A stretch of DNA of 64,000 nucleotides from Bradyrhizobium glycinis (GCF_016031655.1 NZ_JACCHQ010000002.1:186001-250000); one strand, 5' to 3'; numbered from the stretch's first letter, positions 1 through 9,626 are shown. Made by a program: numbers and translations. The notes: generated from the sequence alone by a model not told the origin.

Positions 1-16
1 CCTTCAAGCGATAAAC

Positions 17-1114
17 TTACGCCGCGTTGAAGCCGGCGACGGCTTTCACTTCGAGGAAGTCCTCGAGCCCGAACTTGCCCCACTCGCGGCCGTTGCCGGA
101 CTGCTTGTAGCCGCCGAACGGCGCGGTGCGGTCGTTGGGCACGCCCTGCAGGTTGACGTTGCCGGCGCGGATCTGGCGGCCGACGCGCTTGGCGTCCTCG
201 ACCGTCGGACCCGTGACGTAACCGGCGAGGCCGTACGGCGTATCGTTGGCGATCTTGACCGCGTCGGCTTCGTCCTTGGCGCCGATGATGGTCAGCACCG
301 GCCCGAAGATCTCTTCGCGCGCGATCGTCATGTCAGGGGTGACATCGGCGAAGATGGTCGGGCGGACATAGAAGCCCTTGTTGACGCCTTCGGGCAGGCC
401 CGGGCCGCCGGCAACGAGCGTTGCGCCCTCGTCGATGCCCTTCTTGATCAGGCCCTGGATCTTGTCCCATTGGCCGCGATTGACCACCGGGCCGATGGTG
501 GTGCCTTCGGCGCGGGGATCGCCGGCCTTGGTCTTGTCGGCGACAGCCTTCGCGATGGCGGCGACTTCCTTCATCTTCGAGAGCGGCACGATCATGCGCG
601 AGGGCGCGTTGCAGGACTGGCCGGAATTGTTGAACATGTGCATCACGCCGCCGGTCACCGCCTTTTGCAGATCGGCGCCTTCGAGGATGACGTTCGGCGA
701 CTTGCCGCCGAGCTCCTGGCTGACGCGCTTCACGGTGGGAGCTGCGCGCTTGGCAACGTCGATGCCGGCGCGGGTCGAGCCGGTGAAGGAGATCATGTCG
801 ATGTCGGGGTGCTCGCTCATGGCGGCGCCGACCTCGGGGCCGAGGCCGTTGATGAGGTTGAACACACCCTTGGGAACGCCGGCCTCATGCAGGATTTCCG
901 CGAAGATCAGCGCCGAGGTCGGCGTGAACTCGCTGGGCTTCAGGATCATGGTGCAGCCGGCGGCGAGCGCGGGCGCGACCTTGCAGGCGATCTGGTTCAG
1001 CGGCCAGTTCCAGGGCGTGATCATGCCGACCACGCCAATCGGCTCGCGCAGCACCATGGCGGTGCCGACCGGCTCCTCGAAATGATAGTTCTTGAGCACG
1101 TCGAGCGTGGTCAT
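17..1114 (-). pseudogene. aldehyde dehydrogenase, N-terminally truncated
   Basis: This frame encodes 365 residues of an NAD(P)-dependent aldehyde dehydrogenase, against about 475 for the family. The catalytic part is present: the general-base Glu in SQELGGKSPN, the nucleophile Cys in NNSGQSCNAP and the EEIFGPVL motif. About 95-100 residues of the N-terminal coenzyme-binding region are absent. The true N-terminus (MVNRMQFYIDGA) lies immediately upstream in another frame, so an internal deletion whose length is not a multiple of three has split the gene. The remaining frame can only start at the ATG at 1114, which overlaps the stop of the N-terminal fragment as ATGA. Activity is doubtful without the missing region. 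An assembly error is the alternative. Confidence 0.85.
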
Positions 1115-1155
1115 GAGATGGCCCCGTCGATGTAGAATTGCATGCGATTGACCAT
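1111..1155 (-). pseudogene. N-terminal remnant of the aldehyde dehydrogenase
   Basis: Fourteen codons (MVNRMQFYIDGAIS, then TGA) match the usual start of aldehyde dehydrogenases. A Shine-Dalgarno-like AGAGG stands about 7 nt upstream. The stop codon overlaps the ATG that opens the downstream ALDH frame (ATGA), so translational re-initiation on the truncated enzyme is conceivable. Confidence 0.75.
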
Positions 1156-1300
1156 CGTTAACCTCTTCTTGGGGGCTTGGAGGGGGCGTTTCGGCAGGCA
1201 TCCTTGCACGAAAGCGCCGGCAATTGAACCCGCCATATGCGGGGCCAGCGTTGCGGCGAGCGGAATATGTGACGCGATTTGAAGCGAGGCAAGCGGCCCT

Positions 1301-1432
1301 GGATCCCGGCTCTGCGCAGCAGCGTTGCACGCTGCAGCGCGTCCGGGACACGAGATTGTAACGAGGCTAGACAGTCTCATGCCCCGGACGCAGCGCAGCA
1401 CTTCTTCAGTGATGCGCTGCAGAGCCGGGGCC
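1301..1432. repeat. two palindromic intergenic repeats
   Basis: Two imperfect inverted repeats built on CCCGGACGC/GCGTCCGGG-like arms occupy about 1301-1350 and 1381-1432, between the broken ALDH and the downstream end of the TPP-enzyme gene. The same family recurs at 9544-9598. The 297 bp between these genes otherwise hold only the ALDH upstream region. Confidence 0.6.
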
Positions 1433-1452
1433 CATGCGACGGGTTACCTCCG

Positions 1453-3816
1453 CTACACCGCCATCTTCCGATGCAACACCGGGGCGCCGGTGGTGAGGCT
1501 TTCGGCCGCATCGATGATGGCATTGGCGTCGACGCCGTAGTGCCGATAAAGGTCCGCGATGCTGCCGGTCTGGCCGAACTGCTCGACGCCGAGCGCCTCG
1601 ACGCGGTGGCCGCGAACGCTGCCGAGCCAGCCGAGCGCGGCGGGATGGCCGTCGATCACGGTCACGATGCCGCAGTCGCGCGGCAGGGGCGCCAGCAGCT
1701 TTTCGATGTGGCTGAGATGCTGCACGCCGCGGCGATCGCGCCGCAATTTCCGCGCCGCGGTCCACCCCGCATGGAGGCGATCGGCCGAGGTGATCGCGAG
1801 CAGACCGACGTCGCGGCGGCTTTCGCCGATGAAGCCGGTCGCCTCGATTGCTTCCGGCGCGACCGCACCTGTATAGGCGATCACGACCTCGGCATTCGGC
1901 CCCGGCTTGCGCAGCCAATAGGCGCCGTCGGTGATGCCCTGTCGCAGCTCCGGTGTCATGATCCGCTGCGCCTGCTCGATCGCGCGCGTGGAGAGGCGCA
2001 GATACACGGACCCGCCCTCGCCCGGCTCGCGCTGCATGTGCTCGAAGCCGAAAGCCATGATCACGGCGAGCTCGTCGACAAAGGCCGGCTCGAACGAGGC
2101 GAGCCCGTCCTGTGCCATGCCGATCAAGGGCGTTGCAATCGACTGATGCGCGCCGCCTTCAGGCGCGAGCGTGATGCCGGACGGCGTCGCCGCCACCATG
2201 AAGCGGGCGTCCTGGTAGCAGGCGTAGTTCAGCGCATCGAGCCCGCGCTCGATGAAGGGATCGTAGAGCGTGCCGACCGGCAACAGCCGCTCGCCGTTGA
2301 TCTGGTGCGACAGGCCGAGCGCCGAGAGCATGATGAACAGGTTCATCTCGGCGATGCCGAGCTCCAGATGCTGGCCCTTCGGCGAAGCGTCCCAATTGTA
2401 GGTCGAGGGAATTTTCTCGCTGCGGAATAAGTCCGCCTTCTCGGCGCGCGCGAACAGGCCGCGGCGGTTGACCCAGGGGCCGAGATTGGTGGAGACAGTG
2501 ACGTCCGGCGAGGTCGTGACGATGCGCCTGGCGAGCTCATTGTCGCTGCGCGCGATCTCGTTTAGCACGAGACCAAAGCCCTGCTGGGTCGACATCTGCG
2601 GCGACGGCTTGAACGCGAGCTGCTGCGGCACCTCGACGACGGGCGCCGTGAGCCGGCGACCATCCTGGTTGAACGGCACCCGCGCGAGAAAGGCTTCCAG
2701 CTCGGCTGCATCCTGCGACAGCCCTTCGAACTTGTCCCATTCGTGTCCGGGACGGATGTTCTGGCTGTCGCGATATTTCTCCATCTGCGCGACCGTCATC
2801 AGCCCCGCGTGGTTGTCCTTGTGGCCCTGGAACGGCAGGCCGACGCCCTTGATGGTGTAGGCGATGAAGCAGACGGGGCGGTCGTGGTCGATCTGCTCGA
2901 ACGCCTCCAGCATGCTCGCCATGTCGTGGCCGCCGAGATTCGACATCAGCGCCAGCAGCTCCTCGTCGCTGCGCTTGTCGATCAGTTTCGTAATCGGGCC
3001 CTGGTCGCCGATCTCGTCATGGAGGTGCTTGCGGAAGGCCGCGCCGCCCTGGAAGCACAGTGCCGCATAGAGCGCGTTCGGGCAATTGTCGATCCAGCGC
3101 TTCAAGGCTTCGCCGCCGGGCTCGGCGAAGGCCTCGCGCATCAGGCGGCCGTATTTCACGATCACCACGTCCCAGCCGAAATTGCGGAACATGGTCTCGA
3201 ACTTTTCCCACAGACCTTCGCGCACGACGGCATCGAGCGACTGGCGGTTATAGTCGACCACCCACCAGGTGTTGCGCAGGCCGTGCTTCCAGCCCTCCGC
3301 GAGCGCCTCGAAGATGTTGCCCTCGTCCATCTCGGCATCGCCGACCAGGGCGATCATCCGCCCTTCGCGGCGATCCTTCATCCAGCCATGCGCCTTGACG
3401 TAATCCTGCACCAGCGAAGAGAACAGCGTCTGCGCGACGCCGAGGCCGACGGAGCCGGTGGAGAAATCGACGTCGTCGACGTCCTTGGTGCGCGAGGGAT
3501 AGGACTGCGCGCCCTTGAAGCCGCGAAAATTCTCCAGCTTCTCGCGGCTCTGCCGGCCGAACAGGTATTGGATGGCGTGGAACACCGGGCTCGCATGCGG
3601 CTTCACCGCGACGCGGTCCTCGGGCCGCAGCACGTGGAAGTACAGCGCCGACATGATGGTGGCGAGCGAGGCAGACGAGGCCTGGTGGCCGCCGACCTTA
3701 AGGCCGTCGGCATTGGGCCTGATGTGGTTGGCGTGGTGGATGGTCCAGGACGACAGCCACAGCGCCTTACGGCTGAGAGCGGTCAGGATGTCGAGACGGG
3801 CGGGGTCAACGGGCAT
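1453..3816 (-). CDS. transketolase / homodimeric pyruvate dehydrogenase E1-like TPP enzyme
   Basis: This 787-residue thiamine-diphosphate enzyme resembles transketolases and the homodimeric (AceE-type) pyruvate dehydrogenase E1. The N-terminal TPP-binding half carries GDAEMDEGN followed about 25 residues later by the Asn of VVDYNRQS, the GDx...N cofactor motif. The middle holds the pyrimidine-binding domain (LELGIAEMNLF, with the conserved Glu). It is shorter than AceE (about 890) and longer than ordinary transketolase (about 670). The 2-oxo acid substrate cannot be told from sequence, and no E2 or E3 genes lie next to it. It is divergent from an Lrp/AsnC regulator 131 bp away, which probably controls it. 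Confidence 0.85.
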   Translation of the reverse strand: MPVDPARLDILTALSRKALWLSSWTIHHANHIRPNADGLKVGGHQASSASLATIMSALYFHVLRPEDRVAVKPHASPVFHAIQYLFGRQSREKLENFRGFKGAQSYPSRTKDVDDVDFSTGSVGLGVAQTLFSSLVQDYVKAHGWMKDRREGRMIALVGDAEMDEGNIFEALAEGWKHGLRNTWWVVDYNRQSLDAVVREGLWEKFETMFRNFGWDVVIVKYGRLMREAFAEPGGEALKRWIDNCPNALYAALCFQGGAAFRKHLHDEIGDQGPITKLIDKRSDEELLALMSNLGGHDMASMLEAFEQIDHDRPVCFIAYTIKGVGLPFQGHKDNHAGLMTVAQMEKYRDSQNIRPGHEWDKFEGLSQDAAELEAFLARVPFNQDGRRLTAPVVEVPQQLAFKPSPQMSTQQGFGLVLNEIARSDNELARRIVTTSPDVTVSTNLGPWVNRRGLFARAEKADLFRSEKIPSTYNWDASPKGQHLELGIAEMNLFIMLSALGLSHQINGERLLPVGTLYDPFIERGLDALNYACYQDARFMVAATPSGITLAPEGGAHQSIATPLIGMAQDGLASFEPAFVDELAVIMAFGFEHMQREPGEGGSVYLRLSTRAIEQAQRIMTPELRQGITDGAYWLRKPGPNAEVVIAYTGAVAPEAIEATGFIGESRRDVGLLAITSADRLHAGWTAARKLRRDRRGVQHLSHIEKLLAPLPRDCGIVTVIDGHPAALGWLGSVRGHRVEALGVEQFGQTGSIADLYRHYGVDANAIIDAAESLTTGAPVLHRKMAV

Positions 3817-3947
3817 GGCGATGCTCCGGCAAATATGCCCCGATCATACGCCTGCCAGCTGCGTCAAACTTCTCAATTTTTCGCGCCATACCCGTGGATA
3901 TTGGGATATTTTACTAACATGACCGAGCAGAAGCAGGTTTCATCCCA

Positions 3948-4409
3948 ATGCCCGAACTCGACGCCATCGACCGCAAGATCCTCAGCCACCTTCAGAACGA
4001 CAGCCGCCTGACCATGCAGGAGCTCGCCGACAAGGTTGGGCTCTCGGTCTCGCCCTGCCATCGCCGGGTCAAGCTCCTGGAGGAGCGCGGCGTCATCTCG
4101 CGCTATGTCGCGACCGTCGACCAGAAGGCGCTGGGACTGCATGTCAGCGTCTTCATCTCGATCAAGCTGGCGCGGCAGAAGGAGGAGGACCTCAACCGCT
4201 TCGCCCGCGCCATCTCGAAATGGGATGAGGTGCTGGAGTGCTATCTGATGACCGGCAACCGCGATTATCTGCTCCGCGTCGTCGCCGCCGACCTCGCCTC
4301 CTACGAGACCTTCCTGAAGACCAAGCTGACCCGGCTCGACGGTATCGCCTCAATCGAATCGAGCTTTGCGCTCAGCCAGGTGAAATATTCGATCGCGCTG
4401 CCGGTGTGA
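3948..4409 (+). CDS. Lrp/AsnC family transcriptional regulator
   Basis: This 153-residue protein has the usual Lrp layout: an N-terminal helix-turn-helix (LDAIDRKILSHLQNDSRLTM, with the recognition helix around VSPCHRRV) and a C-terminal RAM/AsnC ligand-binding domain ending in SSFALSQVKYS. Members sense amino acids or related metabolites and act as dimers to octamers. It is transcribed divergently from the large TPP enzyme. The 131-bp gap contains AT-rich ATATTGGGATATTTT, a plausible shared control region. Regulation of the neighbour is an inference from position. Confidence 0.92.
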   Translation: MPELDAIDRKILSHLQNDSRLTMQELADKVGLSVSPCHRRVKLLEERGVISRYVATVDQKALGLHVSVFISIKLARQKEEDLNRFARAISKWDEVLECYLMTGNRDYLLRVVAADLASYETFLKTKLTRLDGIASIESSFALSQVKYSIALPV

Positions 4410-4502
4410 CCTGGCTCCGAGGGATTGGCGGGTTGTCAGATGGGCGCAACAAAGCCCGCCGATGGTCGTTGGTAACTGGCATCCTAGCGGAGAGAAGAAC
4501 CC

Positions 4503-5417
4503 ATGACCGACCGCACCTCTCAAATCGCCAAGCGCGAGCGCATCATCCAGGAAATGGCCGACGATCTCGACGAGGAACTGGAGATGGAGATGGATGACGC
4601 CCGTCTCGACGAGCTCCTCGACGAGACCGGAACCCTGAAACCGACGATCGATCGCAGGCTCTATTTCCGGGAGCTGCTTCGCCTCCAGGGCGAGTTGATC
4701 AAGCTCCAGGACTGGGTGCAGAGCGAGAGGAAGAAGGTCGTGGTGCTGTTCGAGGGCCGCGACGCCGCCGGCAAGGGCGGCGTGATCAAGCGCATCACCC
4801 AGCGCCTCAATCCCCGCATCTGCCGCGTCGCGGCGCTCCCCGCGCCGAACGAGCGTGAGCGCACGCAATGGTATTTCCAGCGCTACGTCGCGCACCTGCC
4901 GGCCGGCGGCGAGATCGTGCTGTTCGACCGCAGCTGGTACAACCGCGCCGGCGTCGAGCGCGTGATGGGCTTCTGCTCGGAGGACGAATATCAGGAGTTC
5001 TTCAAGACGGTGCCGGAGTTCGAGCGCATGCTGATCCGCTCCGGCATCATCCTGGTCAAATACTGGTTCTCCATCACCGACGACGAGCAGCAATTCCGCT
5101 TCACCATGCGCATCAAGGATCCCCTGAAGCAGTGGAAGCTGAGCCCGATGGACGTCGAGTCGCGCAGTCGCTGGGAGGCGTACACCAAGGCCAAGGAGAC
5201 GATGCTGGAGCACACGCATCTGCCGGATAGCCCGTGGTGGATCGTCGATGCCGTGGACAAGAAGCGCGCCCGGCTCAACTGCATCGCACATCTATTGACT
5301 CAGATCCCGTACCGGGAGGTCGTGCGGGCTCCGGTGACGCTGCCGCCGCGCGTGCGACATCCCGACTATCAGCGAGGCCCGGTCCCGCCGGAGATGTACG
5401 TGCCGGCGAAATATTGA
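4503..5417 (+). CDS. ppk2: polyphosphate kinase 2 family protein
   Basis: PPK2 enzymes transfer phosphate between polyphosphate and nucleotides. The 304-residue protein has the family hallmarks: Walker A (FEGRDAAGKGGVIKR, about residues 82-96), the lid region (RVAALPAPNERERTQWYFQRY) and Walker B (IVLFDRSWYNRAGVERVMGF). The first 60 residues form an acidic, charged, probably helical extension. A purine-rich GGAGAGAAG lies about 8 nt before the ATG. Whether it makes GTP, ADP or AMP phosphorylation its main job cannot be read safely. The alcohol dehydrogenase gene ends 6 bp beyond it on the opposite strand. Confidence 0.92.
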   Translation: MTDRTSQIAKRERIIQEMADDLDEELEMEMDDARLDELLDETGTLKPTIDRRLYFRELLRLQGELIKLQDWVQSERKKVVVLFEGRDAAGKGGVIKRITQRLNPRICRVAALPAPNERERTQWYFQRYVAHLPAGGEIVLFDRSWYNRAGVERVMGFCSEDEYQEFFKTVPEFERMLIRSGIILVKYWFSITDDEQQFRFTMRIKDPLKQWKLSPMDVESRSRWEAYTKAKETMLEHTHLPDSPWWIVDAVDKKRARLNCIAHLLTQIPYREVVRAPVTLPPRVRHPDYQRGPVPPEMYVPAKY

Positions 5418-5422
5418 CGCTC

Positions 5423-6502
5423 CTATCGCCACGGCTGCACGATGATCTTGGTATGCGCTTCGGGGTTGGCGAGGTCGGCGAACGCTTTTGCGACGCCGTC
5501 GAGGCCGACTTCGGCGGTGACCATCGCGGCTGCGTCCACCTGTCCGTCCGCGATCAGGCGCAGCGACGCAGCGAACTCCTCCGGCGTGTAGCCGAGCACG
5601 TATTGGACGTTCAGTTCCTTCATGATGCCGAGCATGGGCTCGCTTCTGTCGCTCTCCATGCAGACGCCGACCACGACGATGCGCGCATCGCGCGGGGCGC
5701 CCTCGAACACCTGCTGCAACAGGCCGGGCACGCCGACACATTCGAAAATGATCGCGGGCTTCAGCGCCGGCAGCATGGCCTGGAACGGCGGCCGCGCCGC
5801 CTTCTCGGCCTCCGACATCTGCGCGTGCTCGGCCCAGGTCGCGTAAGGCTGCGACACCTTGGGATCGACGACGATGTCGGCGCCGAGCTTTGCCGCGAGG
5901 GCGCGCCGCGCCGGCGAATAGTCGGCCGCAACGATCGGATGCAGCCGCTTGAGCTTCAGCGCGGCGATCACGGCAAGCCCGACCGGACCGCAGCCGATCA
6001 CGAGCGGCACCTCCCCGCCACGGATATTGGCTTTGGCGACGGCATGAACGCCGACCGCCAGCGGCTCGGTCAGCGCCGCATGCTCCGGCGCGAGGCCGTT
6101 CGGCACTTCGAGCAGCAGCGCTTCGCTCAGCAGCATCGCCTCGGCATAACCGCCGACATTGTCGTTGGAGTAACCGATGCCCTCGATACCCGCAGGCGTC
6201 ACCAGCGCGGGCAGCGAGCAGACGTGGGTTCCCGGCTTCAGCTTGCGCGATGTGCCGGGACCGTAATCGACGATCTCGCAGCAGAACTCGTGGCCGAACA
6301 CGACATCGCGGCTGAGGTCCATCGGCTTGCGCCCGACCTTCCGCGCCATCTCCACCATGCGATGGGCGTGCTGGCGTGCATGCAGGTCGGAGCCGCAGAT
6401 GCCGCAGGCGAGCGTCTTGACCAGAATCTGGCCGGGGCCCGGCGTCGGCTCGGCCATCCGGCCAACGACAATTTCACCGTTCCTGAAAATCGCGGCGCGC
6501 AT
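5423..6502 (-). CDS. medium-chain zinc-type alcohol dehydrogenase
   Basis: The 359-residue protein is a medium-chain dehydrogenase/reductase. It has the catalytic-zinc Cys in CGICGSDLH (about residue 37), GHEFCCEI carrying the second ligand, and a Rossmann NAD(P)-binding motif (VIGCGPVGLAVI). The four-cysteine lobe that binds the structural zinc in most alcohol dehydrogenases is not visible between residues 90 and 125, where VCSLPALVTPAGIEG stands instead. The substrate is unknown. It converges on the PPK2 gene, with 5 bp between the two coding ends. Confidence 0.88.
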   Translation of the reverse strand: MRAAIFRNGEIVVGRMAEPTPGPGQILVKTLACGICGSDLHARQHAHRMVEMARKVGRKPMDLSRDVVFGHEFCCEIVDYGPGTSRKLKPGTHVCSLPALVTPAGIEGIGYSNDNVGGYAEAMLLSEALLLEVPNGLAPEHAALTEPLAVGVHAVAKANIRGGEVPLVIGCGPVGLAVIAALKLKRLHPIVAADYSPARRALAAKLGADIVVDPKVSQPYATWAEHAQMSEAEKAARPPFQAMLPALKPAIIFECVGVPGLLQQVFEGAPRDARIVVVGVCMESDRSEPMLGIMKELNVQYVLGYTPEEFAASLRLIADGQVDAAAMVTAEVGLDGVAKAFADLANPEAHTKIIVQPWR

Positions 6503-6562
6503 CCAGCTCCTCCCTGATCGCTGGAGCCATTGATAGCACGACGCGAAAGCTGCGAACTTGCG

Positions 6563-7504
6563 TCAGGCGTTCGGAGAACGCTCTTCCAGCACCAGGAGCT
6601 GGGCGCGGCGGACGCGCTCGCGATGGGCGATGTAGAGACCGCTGGCGACGATGAAGGCTGCACCGACAACGGTCCAGATGCTCGGAACCTCGCCGAAGAG
6701 GAAGAAGCCGAGAATGCTGACCCACAACAATTGGGAGTAGGAGAACGGCGCCAGCACCGAGGCATCGCCGTAGCGATAGGCCAGCACGACGATCCACTGG
6801 CCCGCGGTCGAAGCGACGCCGATGAAGATGCCGAGTGCGATCGCGGTCCAGGACGGCGTCACCCAGACGAACGGCACGATCGCGGTGAGGATGGCAAGGC
6901 CGGTGAGCGAGGAATAGGCCATGGTGGTGACGACGGCTTCGCGTCCGCTCATCATCCGCGTCAGGATCAGCGTGCCGGCCCAGCATGCCGCCGAGACCAA
7001 CGGAAAGAAGGCGGCGGGGTGAAACGCGCTGGTGCCCGGGCGCAGGATGATCAGCACGCCGATGAGGCCAAGCGCGGTGGCGAGCCAGCGGCGCATGCCG
7101 ACCTTCTCGCCGAGGAACACGATCGAGAGCGCCGTGACGAACAGCGGCGCGACGAAGCCGGTGGCGGAGGCCTCCGCGATGGGCAGGAAGCCGAGGCCAG
7201 TGATGAAGAACAGCGAGGAGCCGAGCAGTGCCGCCCCGCGCATCACGTGCAGGCCCGGACGCTTGGTCCGCATCGCATAGAACGGCGAGGCCGGCAGCAT
7301 CACTGGCGTGAACAGCAGCGTGAAGGTGAGGAACCGGATCCAGGTGATCTCGATCGAGGGCAGGCTGGTCGAAAGATATTTCGCAGTGACGTCGGAGCAG
7401 CCGAGAAACACCGTCGAGAGCAGGATCAGCGCGATGCCTTTGAAGGGATGATCGACGCGCGCAGGCGCGCGGCGAGCCTCCTGCTTCTTCTCCGGCACGG
7501 GCAT
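6563..7504 (-). CDS. EamA/DMT-family transporter
   Basis: This inner-membrane drug/metabolite transporter has about ten transmembrane segments in two EamA repeats, starting with GIALILLSTVFLGCSDVTAK and ending in VVGAAFIVASGLYIAHRERV. I chose the ATG at 7504 (MPVPEKKQ, 313 aa). An in-frame ATG at 7615 would add 37 residues without membrane character. Such proteins typically export metabolites or amino acids, but the substrate is not predictable. It stands in the same direction as the alcohol dehydrogenase, 60 bp upstream of it. Confidence 0.85.
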   Translation of the reverse strand: MPVPEKKQEARRAPARVDHPFKGIALILLSTVFLGCSDVTAKYLSTSLPSIEITWIRFLTFTLLFTPVMLPASPFYAMRTKRPGLHVMRGAALLGSSLFFITGLGFLPIAEASATGFVAPLFVTALSIVFLGEKVGMRRWLATALGLIGVLIILRPGTSAFHPAAFFPLVSAACWAGTLILTRMMSGREAVVTTMAYSSLTGLAILTAIVPFVWVTPSWTAIALGIFIGVASTAGQWIVVLAYRYGDASVLAPFSYSQLLWVSILGFFLFGEVPSIWTVVGAAFIVASGLYIAHRERVRRAQLLVLEERSPNA

Positions 7505-7691
7505 GGGAATACTGTCGAGCCTTGCGGCTGCGGCGGGCGGCGGTGTCACGGCTGGAACCCGGGCAAAATGCGAATCGAGAACAGCCGTAAAAAACGACAA
7601 ATGCCCCGCGTTCACAACTTCCGAAAACAGGATGCCGATATGCGCGAGCCGCCGCGCGCGTCAATGCTCCGTTAATATTGCCCGTTGTGCA

Positions 7692-8531
7692 CTACAGCAT
7701 GGGCAGGCCGCGCGGCTTCGGCCCGCGCGGAAACGCCGCATCAAGCGCGGCAACCTCGTCTTTCGTCAGCACGAGATCGCCCGCCGCCGCATTCTCGCCG
7801 GCATGTTCCGCAGACGAGGCCTTCGGAATCGTGAACACCGTAGTCGCACGGGTCAGGAAGCTCAGCGCGACCTGACGCGGCGTCGCACGATGCGCTTCCG
7901 CGATGCGCGCCAGCACGGCGCCACCCTTGCTGCTGCTTGCGGGGAAATCGTCGTGGCCGAACGGCGAGTAGGCAACGACGGCGACATTGTGCCGTTCGCA
8001 CCACGGGATCACCGCGTGTTCGATCGCGCGTTCCTTCAGATGATAGAGCACCTGGTTGCAGGCGATCCGGCCCTCGCCGGAGACTTCGAGAATCTCGTCG
8101 AGATCGTCGGCATCGAAATTGGAGACGCCCCAGGATTTGATCTTGCCTGATTGCACCAGCTCCTCGAACGCAGCGACGGTGTCCTCCAGCGGATAGGAGC
8201 CGCGCCAGTGCAAGAGATAACAATCGAGCCGATCGGTCTTCAGCCGCTTCAGCGAGCGCTCGCAGGCGGTGATGGTGCCGCGGCGCGAGGCATTGCTCGG
8301 CAGCACTTTCGAGACGAGGAACACTTCATCGCGCCGGCCTGCGATCGCGTCCGCAATGACGAGCTCGGCATCGCCGTACATCTCGGCGGTGTCGATGTGG
8401 GTCATGCCGAGATCGACCCCGCGCTGCAGCGCCGCGATCGCGCGCTTGCGGTCGCCGTGGTCGAGATACCAGGTGCCCTGCCCGATGACGGAGACGTTGG
8501 CGCCGGTCTTGCCGAAGGGTTTTGTGTTCAT
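7692..8531 (-). CDS. aldo/keto reductase
   Basis: This NADPH-dependent (beta/alpha)8-barrel oxidoreductase is 279 residues long. The catalytic tetrad can be placed: Asp and Tyr in MTHIDTAEMYGDAE, Lys in VFLVSKVLPSN and His in LDCYLLHWRG. The C-terminal cofactor region reads FTIPKASS. An alternative GTG start at 8543 would overlap the stop of the SMP-30 gene as GTGA, suggesting translational coupling. The two genes probably share a transcript for sugar or lactone metabolism, which is an inference. Confidence 0.9.
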   Translation of the reverse strand: MNTKPFGKTGANVSVIGQGTWYLDHGDRKRAIAALQRGVDLGMTHIDTAEMYGDAELVIADAIAGRRDEVFLVSKVLPSNASRRGTITACERSLKRLKTDRLDCYLLHWRGSYPLEDTVAAFEELVQSGKIKSWGVSNFDADDLDEILEVSGEGRIACNQVLYHLKERAIEHAVIPWCERHNVAVVAYSPFGHDDFPASSSKGGAVLARIAEAHRATPRQVALSFLTRATTVFTIPKASSAEHAGENAAAGDLVLTKDEVAALDAAFPRGPKPRGLPML

Positions 8532-8539
8532 GTTAAAGC

Positions 8540-9439
8540 TCACAGTCCGCCAATATCAGCGACCAGCACGCTGCCGGTCGAAGACTCCGTGATATAGAGA
8601 CGGTCCTTGTTTTCGCCACCGATCGCGACATTGGTGCAATTCGGTCCCGCGCACGACTTGATCCGCGCGATCAATTCGCCGTTCGGCGCGAACACGAAGA
8701 CGTGGCCGAGCGAGGCATGGCCGACGAACAGGCGGCCCTTGGCATCCATGGTCATCCCATCCGGTCCGCTGGTGCCGAACAGCGAGCAGAAGCGGCCGAC
8801 CTTGGACACGCTGCCGTCCTTCATGAACGGCAGCCGCCACACCGCGTTGTCCCGAGTCATCGCGACGAACAGCACCGTTTCGGTTGGGTCGAGCACGAGA
8901 CCGTTGGGGCTGATGCCGGTGTCGAGCAGGCAATCGAGGCGGCCGTTCGCGGCTAATCGATAAACCCGGCCAGTCGGATCGTGCAGCCCGGTCTGGCCCT
9001 GGTCGGTGAAATAGATATCGCCGTTGGAGGCGAGATGCAGATCGTTGCAGCCGCGAAACGATTCCGAATTGCGCCCGGTCACGACCGGCTTGACGCGGCC
9101 GGCTTCGGCATCGAGCTCCATGATTCCATGCCTGTAATCGGCGACGAGGATGCGTCCGTCGGATGCGATCTTCAGGCCGTTCGGCCATCCCTCATATTCG
9201 ATCACGAGCGACCATTCACCATCGGGCGCAATTCGGAAGATGCGGCCGAAGGGAATGTCGACGATGAAGAGATTGCCGTCCCTGTCGAAGGATGGCCCCT
9301 CGATGAAACTGTCGGTCGGCACATTCGGCCGGTTGGCATCGGCCCAATCGGTTCGCACGCCCTTGCGGCGAAACCTGTCGGGCATGGCGGTGAACAGCCT
9401 GGTCTCGATCAGGCGCGGCGGCGTTTCCAGGTACATCAT
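8540..9439 (-). CDS. SMP-30/gluconolactonase family protein
   Basis: This is a six-bladed beta-propeller hydrolase of the SMP-30/gluconolactonase/LRE family, about 299 residues, presumably a lactonase. Family features include the metal-site Glu in SFIEGPSFDRDGNLFIVD, Asn in GCNDLHLASNGDIYFTD, SPNGLVLDP and the late GPDGMTMDAKGRLFVG. The open frame extends to 9811, but that part is encoded by palindromic repeat DNA and is not plausible protein. Homology begins at the ATG pair 9439/9436 (MMYLETPPRL). It is followed by the aldo/keto reductase gene with overlapping ends. Confidence 0.88.
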   Translation of the reverse strand: MMYLETPPRLIETRLFTAMPDRFRRKGVRTDWADANRPNVPTDSFIEGPSFDRDGNLFIVDIPFGRIFRIAPDGEWSLVIEYEGWPNGLKIASDGRILVADYRHGIMELDAEAGRVKPVVTGRNSESFRGCNDLHLASNGDIYFTDQGQTGLHDPTGRVYRLAANGRLDCLLDTGISPNGLVLDPTETVLFVAMTRDNAVWRLPFMKDGSVSKVGRFCSLFGTSGPDGMTMDAKGRLFVGHASLGHVFVFAPNGELIARIKSCAGPNCTNVAIGGENKDRLYITESSTGSVLVADIGGL

Positions 9440-9543
9440 TGTTACTTTTGGACGTTTTGAGGAGGAGCGCGGCACCATAGGGCACAATCGGCGGCGCGTC
9501 GATTGGGTGAAGGCATGGCGGAGTAGCCGCGCCCACGGCGCTC

Positions 9544-9598
9544 TCGTGTCCCGGACGCGCTGCAACGCGCAACGATTGCGGCGCGTCCGGGGACGAGA
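9544..9598. repeat. palindromic intergenic repeat (CCGGACGCG family)
   Basis: An imperfect inverted repeat has arms TCTCGTCCCCGGACGCGC and its near-complement (TCGTGTCCCGGACGCGCTG on the plus strand). It belongs to the same family as the pair at 1301-1432 and lies upstream of the SMP-30 gene. Confidence 0.65.
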
Positions 9599-9626
9599 TC
9601 GTTTTGGAAAGAGCCGCATCCGCGCC

